64,000 nt of DNA, taken from assembly GCA_002050355.1 (NCBI GenBank), contig MWYY01000012.1:1-64000 (forward strand), given 5' to 3'. The notes under the pieces are model-generated. The model was given only the letters and a program-made list of their open reading frames with translations. It was not told the origin of the DNA and did no database searches. A program made the position numbers and the translations under genes. The DNA is from Acidobacteria bacterium 28-9 (GTDB taxonomy: Bacteria > Acidobacteriota > Blastocatellia > Pyrinomonadales > Pyrinomonadaceae). Positions 54,000 through 63,368 of this stretch are shown here, piece by piece (position 1 is the first letter of the stretch; each line of letters opens with the position of its first letter).

Positions 54000-55505
54000 A
54001 TGTCAACAATAATAACAAAGTTTTCAATTTCTTTCATTATCTTCATTGAATTTCTGCTTTTTACTTCCTCATTTTCGGCTCAACAAATAGAGGCAAATAT
54101 AAAAATCAATCAAGATTCGCCGCAAATTATCGGCATAGAAGGCAGGTTTTTGCGGGAAAACCAGACAAAATCGAATAAAAACTGGGCTTTTTTGAATTCG
54201 TTTGCGGGTGTTGAAAACCTCGGCGAGAGAGTTTCCGATTTGAATTTGAAGGACAAACAAGGGGAAAATATTTCTGTTAGAAAATTCGCTGCGGGCGAAT
54301 ATTTAGCCGATGAAGCGGCAAATGTTTGGAGTTATCAAACGGACGCGAATCTGCTGCCGCAAAATATAAATGCTATGGCGCACGTTTCGTGGCTCACGCA
54401 AGAGCAGGGAATTTTGATGCTCGGCGATTTGCTGCCGCAATTTGAGAAAAGCGATAATCAAAAGATTTCCGCGCGAATTAAGTTCAATTTACCAAAAGAA
54501 TGGAAAATAATTAGCAGTGAAAAAAAGACCGCTGAAAATACTTTTACGGTTGAAAACGTCGAGAAAGCGATTTTTCTGATTGGAAAAAACTGGCGTGAGA
54601 AGGAAATTTCAAACGGCAAAGACAAACTGAATTTTGCAATTTCCGGCGATTGGCAGTTTTCCGACGCCGAAGCGCACGAAACAGCCTCCGATATTTTTGC
54701 GCGCTACAAACAATTATTCGGAGAAATTCCGGACGAGCGAATACAAATTTCTTTGGTTCGTTTTCCAAAAGATGTAAAATTCGGGCGTTGGGAAGCAGAG
54801 ACGCGCGGCGCGAACTTAATGGTTTTGTCGAGCGATATGCCGTTTAAAGCCTTGTCTCTGCAAAGATTGCACGAACAGCTTCGACACGAACTTTTTCATC
54901 TCTGGATACCGAATAATCTCGCTCTGACGGGAAATTACGATTGGTTTTACGAAGGTTTTACTGTTTATCAAGCCCTCAGAACCGGCGTCGAAATGAATCA
55001 AATCCGTTTTGAGGATTTTCTCGACACACTTTCTCAGGCGTATAATCTGGACAATCTGCAAACGCGAAAAATTTCTTTAATTGAGTTTTCTAAAAACCGT
55101 TGGAGCGGCTTGGGAAATCCGCAGGTTTACGCGCGCGGAATGATTGCAGCTTTTTTATGCGACATTGCACTGCTTCGGACTAGTCGAGGCAAGCGTTCGG
55201 TTTCGGACTTTTTGAAAGAGACTTATCAAAAATATCGAGTGCCGAACGAGCCGCAGGACGGCAGTACGGCAATTTTGGGTGCTTTAGAGCAGCACAAAGA
55301 ATTAAATTCTATTGTTGAAAAATATATCAAAGGCTTCGGAAAAGTTGATTGGGCGGCGGATTTGGAGAGCGTCGGCATCGTAGCAAAAGAAGAGAATTCC
55401 TTTACGCACCTGACTATAAAGGCAAAACCAAACGGTCGGCAAAAGGATTTACTCGACAAGTTGGGTTATAATAATTGGCAGAAAGTTTTGGGAAAAGCAA
55501 AATGA
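54000..55505 (+). CDS. Exported M61-like (gluzincin) metallopeptidase
   Basis: 501 aa with a signal peptide (residues about 1-27). The active-site motif HELFHLWIPN (about residue 296) followed by DWFYEGFTVY (about 316) gives the HExxH-like zinc site and distal Glu. HELFH reads H-E-x-x-H. This is the pattern of glycyl aminopeptidase-type M61 relatives. The N-terminal part is a beta-rich domain. It would act in the periplasm. ATG 54000 was chosen over the TTG just before it. The stop overlaps the next gene start (atga), so the two are coupled. Confidence 0.85.
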   Translation: MSTIITKFSISFIIFIEFLLFTSSFSAQQIEANIKINQDSPQIIGIEGRFLRENQTKSNKNWAFLNSFAGVENLGERVSDLNLKDKQGENISVRKFAAGEYLADEAANVWSYQTDANLLPQNINAMAHVSWLTQEQGILMLGDLLPQFEKSDNQKISARIKFNLPKEWKIISSEKKTAENTFTVENVEKAIFLIGKNWREKEISNGKDKLNFAISGDWQFSDAEAHETASDIFARYKQLFGEIPDERIQISLVRFPKDVKFGRWEAETRGANLMVLSSDMPFKALSLQRLHEQLRHELFHLWIPNNLALTGNYDWFYEGFTVYQALRTGVEMNQIRFEDFLDTLSQAYNLDNLQTRKISLIEFSKNRWSGLGNPQVYARGMIAAFLCDIALLRTSRGKRSVSDFLKETYQKYRVPNEPQDGSTAILGALEQHKELNSIVEKYIKGFGKVDWAADLESVGIVAKEENSFTHLTIKAKPNGRQKDLLDKLGYNNWQKVLGKAK

Positions 55506-56668
55506 AAGCTAGAAAATTATTCGTTTTGATAACACTTTTACTGGTGTGCGGCGGCTTTATCGGCTGCGGCGCGGTAAGCAGTGTGATAGAAAATGTTTCG
55601 GGTTTAATCGGTTTGAGCAGAACCGGAACGATTATCGCCAACAGCGCTTGGATTCGCAGCTCCTACGCGGTTGTTGCGGCTGACCTTTTGGAGGTTAAAC
55701 GCGGTACTACACTGGACCTTCTGGAAGAAACCGATTTTGAAAAAGTTCATTGGTTTCGCGTTCGCGCGCATGATGAAGACAAAACCGAAGGCTGGGTTGA
55801 AGCACAGAATATAATTACCAGCGACATTTTAGATAAATCGAAAAAACTTGCCGAAGCCGATAAGGATTTGCCCGCGCAGGCAACGGGGCAACTTCACGCT
55901 GCCTCAAATTTGCGTCTTTCGCCGGAAAAAAGGGACGACAATCTTTTGTTCAAACTCGAAAACGACGCGACTTTTGAGATAACCGATTGGATTTACGTGC
56001 CGAAAATGCAGGATGCTTCCGATACAGACGACGCCGCTTATAAAAGCGAGCAAAAACAAACAAAAAAGACAAGAAGTGCCGAGATCGAAGCCGCCAAAGA
56101 AAATAACGAGCCGGACAAACTAGACGAAAAATACGACATCTGGTATAAAGTTCGACTCGAACCGTTTGTTTCACCCGCGCCTGCCGGTTGGCTTTTCGGC
56201 AGACAAATCGAGCTGCAAGTGCCGAGCGACATTGTTTTTTATCAATCAAATACGAAAAAATTCGTTACATGGCAGCGGCTTGACAACGCGGAGGCGAGCG
56301 ACAAATTTTCGTCGAAAAATGCGGTGAGGGTAACAAAACCGGGAAGCTGGGTGATTTTGTCGAGAAATAATCAGGTCAAAGCGATTGACGGCGTCGAGCC
56401 GGATTTCGACGCGATTATGGTTCTTGATTACGACAAATACAACGAAGAACATTATCCGGCGTATAAAAGCGGCGAGGTATGGGGCGTGATACCTTTGACG
56501 GTCGAAGGCAGCGGCGACAATAAAGTTTTTACCGTCAAACTACGCAACAATTTAAACGAACAGATGGAAGAAAAACGCTTTGTCGTTTTTAAAGACAAAA
56601 ATCGTCTGAAAATAACGCTGCCGGAAAATATGTCGGATTACGATAAGCCACCGAAACCGGAAAGGTAA
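55502..56668 (+). CDS. Lipoprotein with SH3-like domains
   Basis: 388 aa. Lipoprotein signal with lipobox FIGC (Cys near residue 21). Two bacterial SH3-like regions are seen: ANSAWIRSSYAVVAADLLEVKRGTTL...WFRVRAHD...GWVEAQNI (about 47-101), and a longer one with ASNLRLSPEK...TFEITDWIYVP...IWYKVRL...GWLFGRQIEL (about 130-240) interrupted by a charged Lys/Glu insert. The C-terminus (about 260-388) is beta-rich. It may bind peptidoglycan or another envelope partner. The start at 55502 overlaps the peptidase stop by 4 bases, so the two genes act as a coupled pair. Confidence 0.82.
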   Translation: MKARKLFVLITLLLVCGGFIGCGAVSSVIENVSGLIGLSRTGTIIANSAWIRSSYAVVAADLLEVKRGTTLDLLEETDFEKVHWFRVRAHDEDKTEGWVEAQNIITSDILDKSKKLAEADKDLPAQATGQLHAASNLRLSPEKRDDNLLFKLENDATFEITDWIYVPKMQDASDTDDAAYKSEQKQTKKTRSAEIEAAKENNEPDKLDEKYDIWYKVRLEPFVSPAPAGWLFGRQIELQVPSDIVFYQSNTKKFVTWQRLDNAEASDKFSSKNAVRVTKPGSWVILSRNNQVKAIDGVEPDFDAIMVLDYDKYNEEHYPAYKSGEVWGVIPLTVEGSGDNKVFTVKLRNNLNEQMEEKRFVVFKDKNRLKITLPENMSDYDKPPKPER

Positions 56669-56694
56669 ATTCTTAGAGACAATAACTTTAAGCT

Positions 56695-57000
56695 ATGAAC
56701 GAAGCCGAGTATCTCAATTTGAACAACCCGTTTCCCGAACCGTTCGAGATGGAAATTACCGATGCGCTCGATTTGCACGCTTTCAGCCCGAAAGACGTAA
56801 AATCGGTGGTTGAAACTTATTTGCAGGAGGCGAGAAAAAAGAATTTCCGCACTGTCAGAATCATCCACGGCAAAGGAATCGGCGTGCAGCGCGAAATCGT
56901 TAGAAACGTTTTGGCTGAAACGGATTTTGTCGAATCTTTCAAAAATGCGCCGGAGTTTTCCGGCAATTGGGGAGCGACGATTGTCAAATTTAAGGATTGA
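56695..57000 (+). CDS. Smr-domain protein
   Basis: 101 aa consisting of a stand-alone Smr domain: LDLHAFSPKDVKSVVETYLQEARKKNFRTVRIIHGKGIGVQREIVRNVL (residues about 27-75), with the LDLH motif and HGKG.G loop. Smr domains are found at the end of MutS2 and alone; several are endonucleases on DNA or on RNA in ribosome rescue. Which applies here is unknown. It follows the SH3 lipoprotein by 26 bases. Confidence 0.88.
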   Translation: MNEAEYLNLNNPFPEPFEMEITDALDLHAFSPKDVKSVVETYLQEARKKNFRTVRIIHGKGIGVQREIVRNVLAETDFVESFKNAPEFSGNWGATIVKFKD

Positions 57001-57023
57001 CGGTAAATAATAAAAAATAAAGT

Positions 57024-57290
57024 TTAACGGTCTTCAATTACATCCGCCCAGACTTCTTCCTCTTCTTCGCCAAATTCGTCGAAAATACTTTCGAGAAGAT
57101 TGCTTTGCTCGGTGATTTTCGCTTCGGCTTCCGTTATGCGGCTGGAGAGAAATTTGGAGTGGCGTTCGAGTTCATGGATACGTTTTTTTTGCTCGCGGTC
57201 AATTCGTTCGAGATAAATCAAATAGAAAAATTGCAAACCGGCAACGCCCAGCAAGGAAAGCGAAAGACCAATTAAAACATACAGCATCAT
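57024..57290 (-). CDS. Small membrane-anchored coiled-coil protein (88 aa)
   Basis: One N-terminal membrane helix (MMLYVLIGLSLSLLGVAGLQ, to about residue 27) is followed by a charged coiled coil (RIDREQKKRIHELERHSKFLSSRITEAEAKI, about 29-60) and an acidic tail (FGEEEEEVWADVIEDR). Topology resembles small septum or envelope proteins, but no family is recognised. Convergent with the Smr gene. Confidence 0.65.
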   Translation of the reverse strand: MMLYVLIGLSLSLLGVAGLQFFYLIYLERIDREQKKRIHELERHSKFLSSRITEAEAKITEQSNLLESIFDEFGEEEEEVWADVIEDR

Positions 57291-57430
57291 AACGATTTCG
57301 GACAGGCGGATTTGGAATTTCGAGTTTCAATTCGATAACTTGTCCGCTGCTTTGCGATTTCCGTAATTATACCTTTACAAAACGCAAAGGAAAAGCAAAA
57401 ATTGTATAAAAATAATTCGGAGATAAAAAA

Positions 57431-58318
57431 TTGAAGGAAGATGTCAGCAATTTAACCGTGTCCGCGCCGATTTTAAACCGCCGCGAATTTTTTGTAAGTT
57501 CAATACTTGCCGGAACTTTCGCGCTTGCCGTGCAGCCGATTTCGGCGCAAACGAAAATCACTACCGATAGCGAAGGTTTAGTTGCGGGCGAAGTAAAGAT
57601 TCCCGTCTCGGACGGAGAAATTCCGGCATATCGGGCGATGCCTGACCGGAAAAATAAAAAGTTTCCCATCGTTCTGGTTGTTCACGAAATTTTCGGTGTT
57701 CACGAATGGGTTCAAGACATTTGCCGGCGTTTTGCCAAACTGGGTTATATGGCAATCGCACCGTCGCTCTACGCGCGTCAAGGCGACGTTTTGAAAATGA
57801 AAAACGTCGGCGAAATTATCAGCAAAGTCGTCTCAAAAGTTCCCGACGCGCAAGTAATGTCGGATTTGGACGCAACTGCCGCTTACGCGAAAAAGAGTGG
57901 TTTGGGCAATACGAAAAAACTCTCGGTTACCGGTTTTTGCTGGGGCGGGCGAATCGTTTGGTTGTATGCCGCGCATAATAAAAATTTGGATGCGGGTGCA
58001 GCCTGGTATGGCGGTTTGGTCGAGACGGAACGCTCGCCGAAAAATCCGCGTCAACCGACATTTCCGATTGACGTTGCCAAGAATTTGAAAGTTCCGGTCA
58101 TCGGATTTTATGGCGGACTCGACACGGGAATTCCGCAAGACACAGTGCAAAGAATGCAGTTGGAACTGAAAAAGGGTAAATCGAAATCGGAAATTATCGT
58201 CTATCCGGCTGCCAAACACGGTTTTAACGCCGATTACCGAGAAAGTTACAACAAGGAAGCTGCGACGGACGCCTGGGCGAAAATGCTCGACTGGTTCGGG
58301 AAAAACGGCGCGGCTTAA
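57431..58318 (+). CDS. Exported dienelactone hydrolase family protein
   Basis: 295 aa starting at TTG, with ggag 9 bases before it. The N-terminus carries a twin-arginine-like signal (NRREFFVSSILAGTFALAV, ending SAQ). The alpha/beta-hydrolase core has FPIVLVVHEIFGVHEWV (residues about 76-92), GFCWGGR with the nucleophile Cys (about 175), and KHGFNADY with the His (about 258). The Asp lies in between. Dienelactone hydrolases open lactone rings, and related exported proteins hydrolyse other esters; the substrate here is unknown. Confidence 0.88.
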   Translation: MKEDVSNLTVSAPILNRREFFVSSILAGTFALAVQPISAQTKITTDSEGLVAGEVKIPVSDGEIPAYRAMPDRKNKKFPIVLVVHEIFGVHEWVQDICRRFAKLGYMAIAPSLYARQGDVLKMKNVGEIISKVVSKVPDAQVMSDLDATAAYAKKSGLGNTKKLSVTGFCWGGRIVWLYAAHNKNLDAGAAWYGGLVETERSPKNPRQPTFPIDVAKNLKVPVIGFYGGLDTGIPQDTVQRMQLELKKGKSKSEIIVYPAAKHGFNADYRESYNKEAATDAWAKMLDWFGKNGAA

Positions 58319-58460
58319 GTCAAATTAAAAATTAAAAGGTAAAAATAAAAAACAATTAAACACACAATTTCTTAAGATTTTTTAATCTAAAGCAAATTCG
58401 TTAATTCAAAACAAAATTATTTTTCCACTTTTGCGGCTGTTCTAAAATTGCGTTTATTTT

Positions 58461-58895
58461 ATGAAAACTGAAACTCTAAAACTAAGTTACACACTTTTGT
58501 GCGACGACGTGCGTCTTGAGATGGGAAATAAACTTTCTATTATGGGCGTTTTTCAAAGTATAATGGTGGAACGCCTGCCTGTATCCTTGATAAAATTTGC
58601 CGTCGTCAATCACTGGCAGGGCGAAGGCAGCCATCAAACCGAAGTGCGAATCGTCTCGCCTGACAAAACAAAAGTGATTGTTACATCGCAGCCGACGCAA
58701 ATCGAACTCGTTACGGGCGGCTTTACCGATAACGTCAGCTTTTTTGTCAATGTAGTGTTTTCAACGTCGGGAACTTATTGGGTGCAGACGTTTGCCAATA
58801 CGGTTTTGCTTGAAGAATTGCCGCTTCTGATAACAGATGCCGGAAACGTTGCGAATATGCAGACGGCGGAAGAAGTTTCGGAAACCGTTAACTAA
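58461..58895 (+). CDS. DUF6941-like hypothetical protein
   Basis: 144 aa. It starts MKTETLKLSYTLLCDDVRLE and continues GNKLSIMGVFQSIMVERLP. CDDVR...GNKLSI.GVF is typical of a small conserved beta-sandwich family (DUF6941). There is no signal or membrane segment. Function unknown. It is a single-gene unit with about 140 gene-free bases on both sides. Confidence 0.75.
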   Translation: MKTETLKLSYTLLCDDVRLEMGNKLSIMGVFQSIMVERLPVSLIKFAVVNHWQGEGSHQTEVRIVSPDKTKVIVTSQPTQIELVTGGFTDNVSFFVNVVFSTSGTYWVQTFANTVLLEELPLLITDAGNVANMQTAEEVSETVN

Positions 58896-59036
58896 AGAAG
58901 AATAAGACACAAATTACCCGCATTCAAACGAACATACACGGATTTTAATAAAGATATTTAACGAAAATGAACTGACGAAACAGCTTTTTAATCAGCGCAA
59001 ATCCGCTTTATCAGCTTTCGCCTGAGTTCTGATTTT

Positions 59037-59654
59037 TTATTCTTTATTAATATTCAATGTCAAAGCCAAACGATAAATCGCCGCGCTGGTGACTTCGAGT
59101 TCTTTGCTTACCGCCGCGTCTTTCGTCGTCGCCGTTATGCGAAACTTTGACGCGCCTTCAGAAAAGCGAAACGTAAATTCGCCACTAATATTTGTATAAC
59201 CGGAGCCGATTTTTTTTGTCGTGCCGTCGCCGGAAATCCTTTCAACCTCAACTCGCGCGCCGCCGACGCTTCTGCCGTCTTGATTAAACACGCTGCCTTT
59301 GACGATAACCTGCGTGCCTTGGTCAACGAGTAAAACGAGTCTCTCACCTAAATCGTTAATTTTGTTTCTTTTTACTTCAACGTTATATTTAATGGCGGAG
59401 CTGTAACCGTTTTTATCAAAAACAATGTTGTAAATTCCGGGTTCAAGCCCGCTCAAAACAAATTTACCGTCTCCGCCGGTTTTCGCCGATTTTACGTCCA
59501 AGGCTTTTTGTCTAACGGTTACGGTTGCGCCGCCGATTCCGTCGCCTTTCTGCGTGCGAACTTTACCTTTTACGCCGGTCTCCTGCGAGAAAGCGACAAT
59601 ACTCGAAAAAGCAAAAATCACAGAAAACAAAAGCGAATTTTTGAAGAACTTCAT
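59037..59654 (-). CDS. Exported carboxypeptidase-regulatory-like (beta-sandwich) protein
   Basis: 205 aa from ATG 59654 (the frame is open a few codons further, with a TTG). A signal peptide ends near FSQ-ET (residue about 23). Two CarboxypepD_reg-type domains follow: GVKGKVRTQKGDGIGGATVTV (about 26-46) with DGKFVLSGLEPGIYNIVF, and KGSVFNQDGRSVGGARVEVER (about 117-137) with SGEFTFRFSE. Such folds are common in outer-membrane and secreted proteins of Bacteroidota and Acidobacteriota. It has no enzyme domain. Function unknown. Confidence 0.82.
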   Translation of the reverse strand: MKFFKNSLLFSVIFAFSSIVAFSQETGVKGKVRTQKGDGIGGATVTVRQKALDVKSAKTGGDGKFVLSGLEPGIYNIVFDKNGYSSAIKYNVEVKRNKINDLGERLVLLVDQGTQVIVKGSVFNQDGRSVGGARVEVERISGDGTTKKIGSGYTNISGEFTFRFSEGASKFRITATTKDAAVSKELEVTSAAIYRLALTLNINKE

Positions 59655-59731
59655 ATTGTTAGGCAATAGGTTTTAGGTTTCAGGTTTTAGAATTAGAATT
59701 TTTCTAACATCTAACACCTGACATCTAATTA

Positions 59732-60718
59732 CTAAGCATTAGCGGTTTCGGTTTTCAGTTCCTCACGAAACTGTTCCGCCACATCATTGATGATTTGTTC
59801 GAGCGTGCGGGTTGGCTGAAAGCCAGTCAGACGCTTTGCTTTCTCGAGGCTGGGAACGCGCCGCTGCATATCTTCAAAGCCTTCGCCGTATGCTTCCGTG
59901 TAAGGAATGTAGCGAATTTCACTTGTGCTTCCCGTCATTTCGATGGCTTTTTCCGCCAAACTTCGTATCGAAACTTCTTCGTCGTTGCCGAAATTTACTA
60001 CTTGCCCGAAACATTCAGGCGTTTCTAACACCCTGGTTAAACCCTCGACAATATCGAGAACATGACCGAAACAGCGCGATTGCGTGCCGTCGCCGTGAAC
60101 AATGAGCGGTTCGTTCTTTATGGCTGATTTGACGAAATTCGGCACAACCATTCCGTATTGTCCGGTTTGACGCGGTCCGACCGTGTTGAAAAGCCGTACG
60201 ACAACGACCGGAAGACGAGTTTCTTTCCAGTGCGCAAGGGCGAGAAATTCGTCTAAAGTTTTCGCGCAGGCATATGCCCAGCGATGTTTGTCGGTCGAAC
60301 CCGTCAGTAAATCGTCGTTTTCGCGGAACGGCACAGACGCGCCCTTACCGTAAACTTCGCTGGTCGAAGGAATTAAAACCCGTTTGCGGTAACGCGAGCA
60401 AAACGCCAGAACAACGTCCGTGCCGCGAAAAATCGTCTCAATCGTTTTGACCGGATGTTCCATAATCAGCCGGACGCCGACGGCGCTCGCCATATGAAAC
60501 ACGCGGTCTGTTTCACGAATCAGTTCTTCCATTAGAGGTTCATTGAGAACCGTGTCAATAATCAGACGAAATTTCTTTTCGCCTTCCAGATGAGCGACGT
60601 TTTGATAGCGCCCGGTCGACAGGTCGTCAATGACTGTGATTTCGTGTCCCTGCTCAAAAAGTTTGTCGGCAAGATGCGAACCGATAAAACCGGCGCCGCC
60701 CGTTATTAAAATTTTCAT
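59732..60718 (-). CDS. UDP-glucose 4-epimerase-like SDR (nucleotide-sugar epimerase)
   Basis: 328 aa extended SDR. NAD motif [14 protein letters not shown] (residues 7-20), VFHMASAVGVRL (about 70), PSTSEVYG (about 117) and catalytic Tyr-Lys in WAYACAK (YxxxK, about 148). It modifies nucleotide sugars for surface polysaccharides. GalE- or decarboxylase-type specificity is not clear; the family contains both. It is 19 bases after the UDP-glucuronate decarboxylase gene on the same strand, so they form one pathway. Confidence 0.88.
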   Translation of the reverse strand: MKILITGGAGFIGSHLADKLFEQGHEITVIDDLSTGRYQNVAHLEGEKKFRLIIDTVLNEPLMEELIRETDRVFHMASAVGVRLIMEHPVKTIETIFRGTDVVLAFCSRYRKRVLIPSTSEVYGKGASVPFRENDDLLTGSTDKHRWAYACAKTLDEFLALAHWKETRLPVVVVRLFNTVGPRQTGQYGMVVPNFVKSAIKNEPLIVHGDGTQSRCFGHVLDIVEGLTRVLETPECFGQVVNFGNDEEVSIRSLAEKAIEMTGSTSEIRYIPYTEAYGEGFEDMQRRVPSLEKAKRLTGFQPTRTLEQIINDVAEQFREELKTETANA

Positions 60719-60737
60719 AATTTATTTTTAGATTTTT

Positions 60738-61751
60738 TTAATTTTTTGCCGAAAGTTCGCTCTGCCCTTTCAAAGCCTTTTTCGTTTCAGCATTACTTTT
60801 TCTTTCAGTGCTTGTATTTTCCAGCCCGTCGGCAAAATACGCGACCGTTTTCTGCAAACCTTCCGCCAGCGAAATGGTCGGCGACCAATCAAGCAATTCC
60901 CGCGCGCGCGCAATATTCGGCTGACGTTGTTTCGGGTCGTCCTGCGGCAGCGGCATATTTCTGATTTTTATATTCGTCCCGACCGCTTTTGCCACTTCCT
61001 GCGCGAGTTCATTCATCGTAAATTCGCCCGGATTACCGAGATTGACCGGAAGATGTATGTCTTCGGCTTTAACATTCATCAGACGAATAATGCCCTCGAC
61101 CAAATCGTCAACATAACAAAAAGAGCGCGTTTGCTCGCCCGAACCGTAAACGGTCAAATCTTCGCCGCGCAGAGCCTGAACAATAAAGTTCGAAACGACG
61201 CGCCCGTCATTTTCGAGCATTCGCGGACCGTATGTGTTGAAGATTCTCACAATCCGCGTGTCAACATTGTTTTGCCGGTGATAATCCATAAATAAAGTTT
61301 CCGCGACGCGCTTGCCTTCGTCGTAACATGAACGAAGCCCAATCGGATTGACATTGCCGAAATAATCTTCCGTCTGCGGATGGATAAGTGGGTCGCCGTA
61401 GACTTCCGATGTCGAAGCCTGAAGGATTCGCGCGCCCACGCGCTTTGCCAGTCCGAGCATATTTATTGCGCCCATTACGCTGGTTTTAACGGTTTTGACC
61501 GGATTAAATTGGTAATGAACCGGAGATGCCGGACACGCAAGGTTATAAATCTGGTCAACTTCGAGCAAAATCGGTTCAGTTAGGTCGTGCCGTACGAGTT
61601 CAAAATGTTTGTCGTCAAGCAGATGCGCTACATTTGACTTGCGTCCGGTAAAAAAATTGTCGAGACAGATAACTTCCTGATTTTCGGAAAGAAGCCGTTC
61701 GCACAGGTGTGAACCGATAAAGCCCGCGCCGCCGGTAACTAGAATTCGCAT
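60738..61751 (-). CDS. UDP-glucuronate decarboxylase (UDP-xylose synthase-like)
   Basis: 337 aa [18 protein letters not shown] (NAD loop), [24 protein letters not shown] (about residues 69-92), the hallmark of UXS enzymes, [15 protein letters not shown], and the catalytic [11 protein letters not shown] (YxxxK, about 143). Also seen: [10 protein letters not shown]. Converts UDP-glucuronate to UDP-xylose with NAD. The C-terminal 25 residues are a charged tail not needed by the family. First gene of a two-gene operon with the epimerase. Confidence 0.92.
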   Translation of the reverse strand: MRILVTGGAGFIGSHLCERLLSENQEVICLDNFFTGRKSNVAHLLDDKHFELVRHDLTEPILLEVDQIYNLACPASPVHYQFNPVKTVKTSVMGAINMLGLAKRVGARILQASTSEVYGDPLIHPQTEDYFGNVNPIGLRSCYDEGKRVAETLFMDYHRQNNVDTRIVRIFNTYGPRMLENDGRVVSNFIVQALRGEDLTVYGSGEQTRSFCYVDDLVEGIIRLMNVKAEDIHLPVNLGNPGEFTMNELAQEVAKAVGTNIKIRNMPLPQDDPKQRQPNIARARELLDWSPTISLAEGLQKTVAYFADGLENTSTERKSNAETKKALKGQSELSAKN

Positions 61752-61914
61752 TTTTGCTTGATGGTCAGTTGCTAAGAGTTAATTTCAAAATTGTTATTGC
61801 AATTGTCATTATCCATTAAGAATTATCAATTATCAATTTCTCAAATGTTTTTCAACGGTTTGGCTTCGGTTAAACTTGACAATTTTGCCGGAAAAGTTGA
61901 ACTTTCAAGTCATT

Positions 61915-63282
61915 GTGAGCGAAAGAAAAATATCAACCGTAATGAAATTCGGCGGAACGAGCGTGCAGGACGCGGCGGCGTTTGCGCGCGTTGCGGAAAT
62001 TGTGGCGGGCGAACGCGAAAATTCGCCCGTCGTTGTAACGTCCGCGATGGCGAGAGTAACCGACTCGCTTCTCGCCGCGTTTGAAACGGCGAGAAAAGAT
62101 AATTTTGAAACGGCGCTGCTTTCGCTCGATCCAAATTTTGAGCGTCATCTGGAAGTCTCCAGAGAGTTGACGAATGACGAACAACAGAAAAGTTTCAGGC
62201 GCGAGCTTGAGCTTTCAAAAAAAGAAATCGGCGATTTGCTTGAGCGCGTTTCGCGGCGCAGTCTTCCATTGCAAATGCTCAAAGACGCAATTGTTTCCTA
62301 CGGCGAGCAGCTTTCATCGCGCCTTTTAACGGAAGTTTGTTGTGCAATAAATTTGAATACGCGGCAAGTTGATGCGCGCCGCCTGATTGTAACGGACGAA
62401 GAATACGGCGCGGCAACACCGGTTTGGAACGAGACGGAAAAACTCGTTCGGTTGGAATTGCAGCCTTCAATTGACAATGGCGAAATTCCGGTTCTCGGCG
62501 GATTCATCGGGGCAACTTATAGCGGCGAGACGACGACTTTAGGACGCGGCGGCTCGGATTATTCGGCAGCTTTGATTGGCGCGGCTTTGCGAACCGGAGA
62601 AATCCAAATTTGGACGGATGTAACCGGCGTTTTAACCTGCGACCCGCGAATTGTTCCCGAAGCCAGAACTCTGAAAACTCTGTCGTATGAAGAAGCGGCG
62701 GAACTCGCTTATTTCGGAGCGAAAGTTTTGCACCCGAAAACGATTCAGCCGGCGGTTGATTTTTCGATTCCCGTGCGTGTCTGCAATTCGCACAAACCCG
62801 ACGAACGCGGCACGATGATTTTGCCGAAATCTGAAACGACGCGGCGCAAAGTAAAATCAATCGCGCACAAAACCGGCATCACGATTTTGCGCATCTCGTC
62901 AGCGCGAATGCTTGGAAGTTATGGTTTTATGAGCGCGCTGTTTCAAATTTTTGAACGCTACCGAACTGTCATCGACGTTATTTCAACATCGGAGGTTTCC
63001 GTTTCTCTGACGCTTGACGACACAACTTCGCTTGATGCGATTATCAAAGAATTAAAGCGTCTGGGTGAGGTTGAAATTGAAACGAATAACGCCGTCGTGT
63101 GCGTCGTCGGTGAAGGATTGCGCGGAACTTCCGGCGTTGCGTCGCAGATTTTCTCGACCATTTCCGACATCAATATTTCGCTTATCTCACACGGCGCATC
63201 GAGCGTGAATATGACGTTCGTCGTTAAAGAGGCACAAGTAAAAGAAGTGATAAAAAGATTGCACAAAACTTTTTTCAAGTAA
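61915..63282 (+). CDS. lysC: Aspartate kinase
   Basis: 455 aa from GTG 61915 (MSERKISTVMKFGGTSV); ATG 61942 is an alternative, and the frame stays open further upstream without a ribosome site. The kinase domain has KFGGTSVQDAAAF, GGFIGATYSGETTTLGRGGSDYSA (about residue 203) and WTDVTGV. Two C-terminal ACT domains follow (ISSARMLGSYGFMSALFQIF and VVCVVGEGLRGTSGVASQIF). It phosphorylates aspartate as the first step to lysine, threonine and methionine. ACT domains give feedback control. Confidence 0.93.
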   Translation: MSERKISTVMKFGGTSVQDAAAFARVAEIVAGERENSPVVVTSAMARVTDSLLAAFETARKDNFETALLSLDPNFERHLEVSRELTNDEQQKSFRRELELSKKEIGDLLERVSRRSLPLQMLKDAIVSYGEQLSSRLLTEVCCAINLNTRQVDARRLIVTDEEYGAATPVWNETEKLVRLELQPSIDNGEIPVLGGFIGATYSGETTTLGRGGSDYSAALIGAALRTGEIQIWTDVTGVLTCDPRIVPEARTLKTLSYEEAAELAYFGAKVLHPKTIQPAVDFSIPVRVCNSHKPDERGTMILPKSETTRRKVKSIAHKTGITILRISSARMLGSYGFMSALFQIFERYRTVIDVISTSEVSVSLTLDDTTSLDAIIKELKRLGEVEIETNNAVVCVVGEGLRGTSGVASQIFSTISDINISLISHGASSVNMTFVVKEAQVKEVIKRLHKTFFK

Positions 63283-63368
63283 ATTCAGATGGGGTATTAG
63301 AAACATAACCGAATCCTTGAATGCAGGCTAATCTCTAACGTTAAATTCGATATGAAAGGAAGATTACA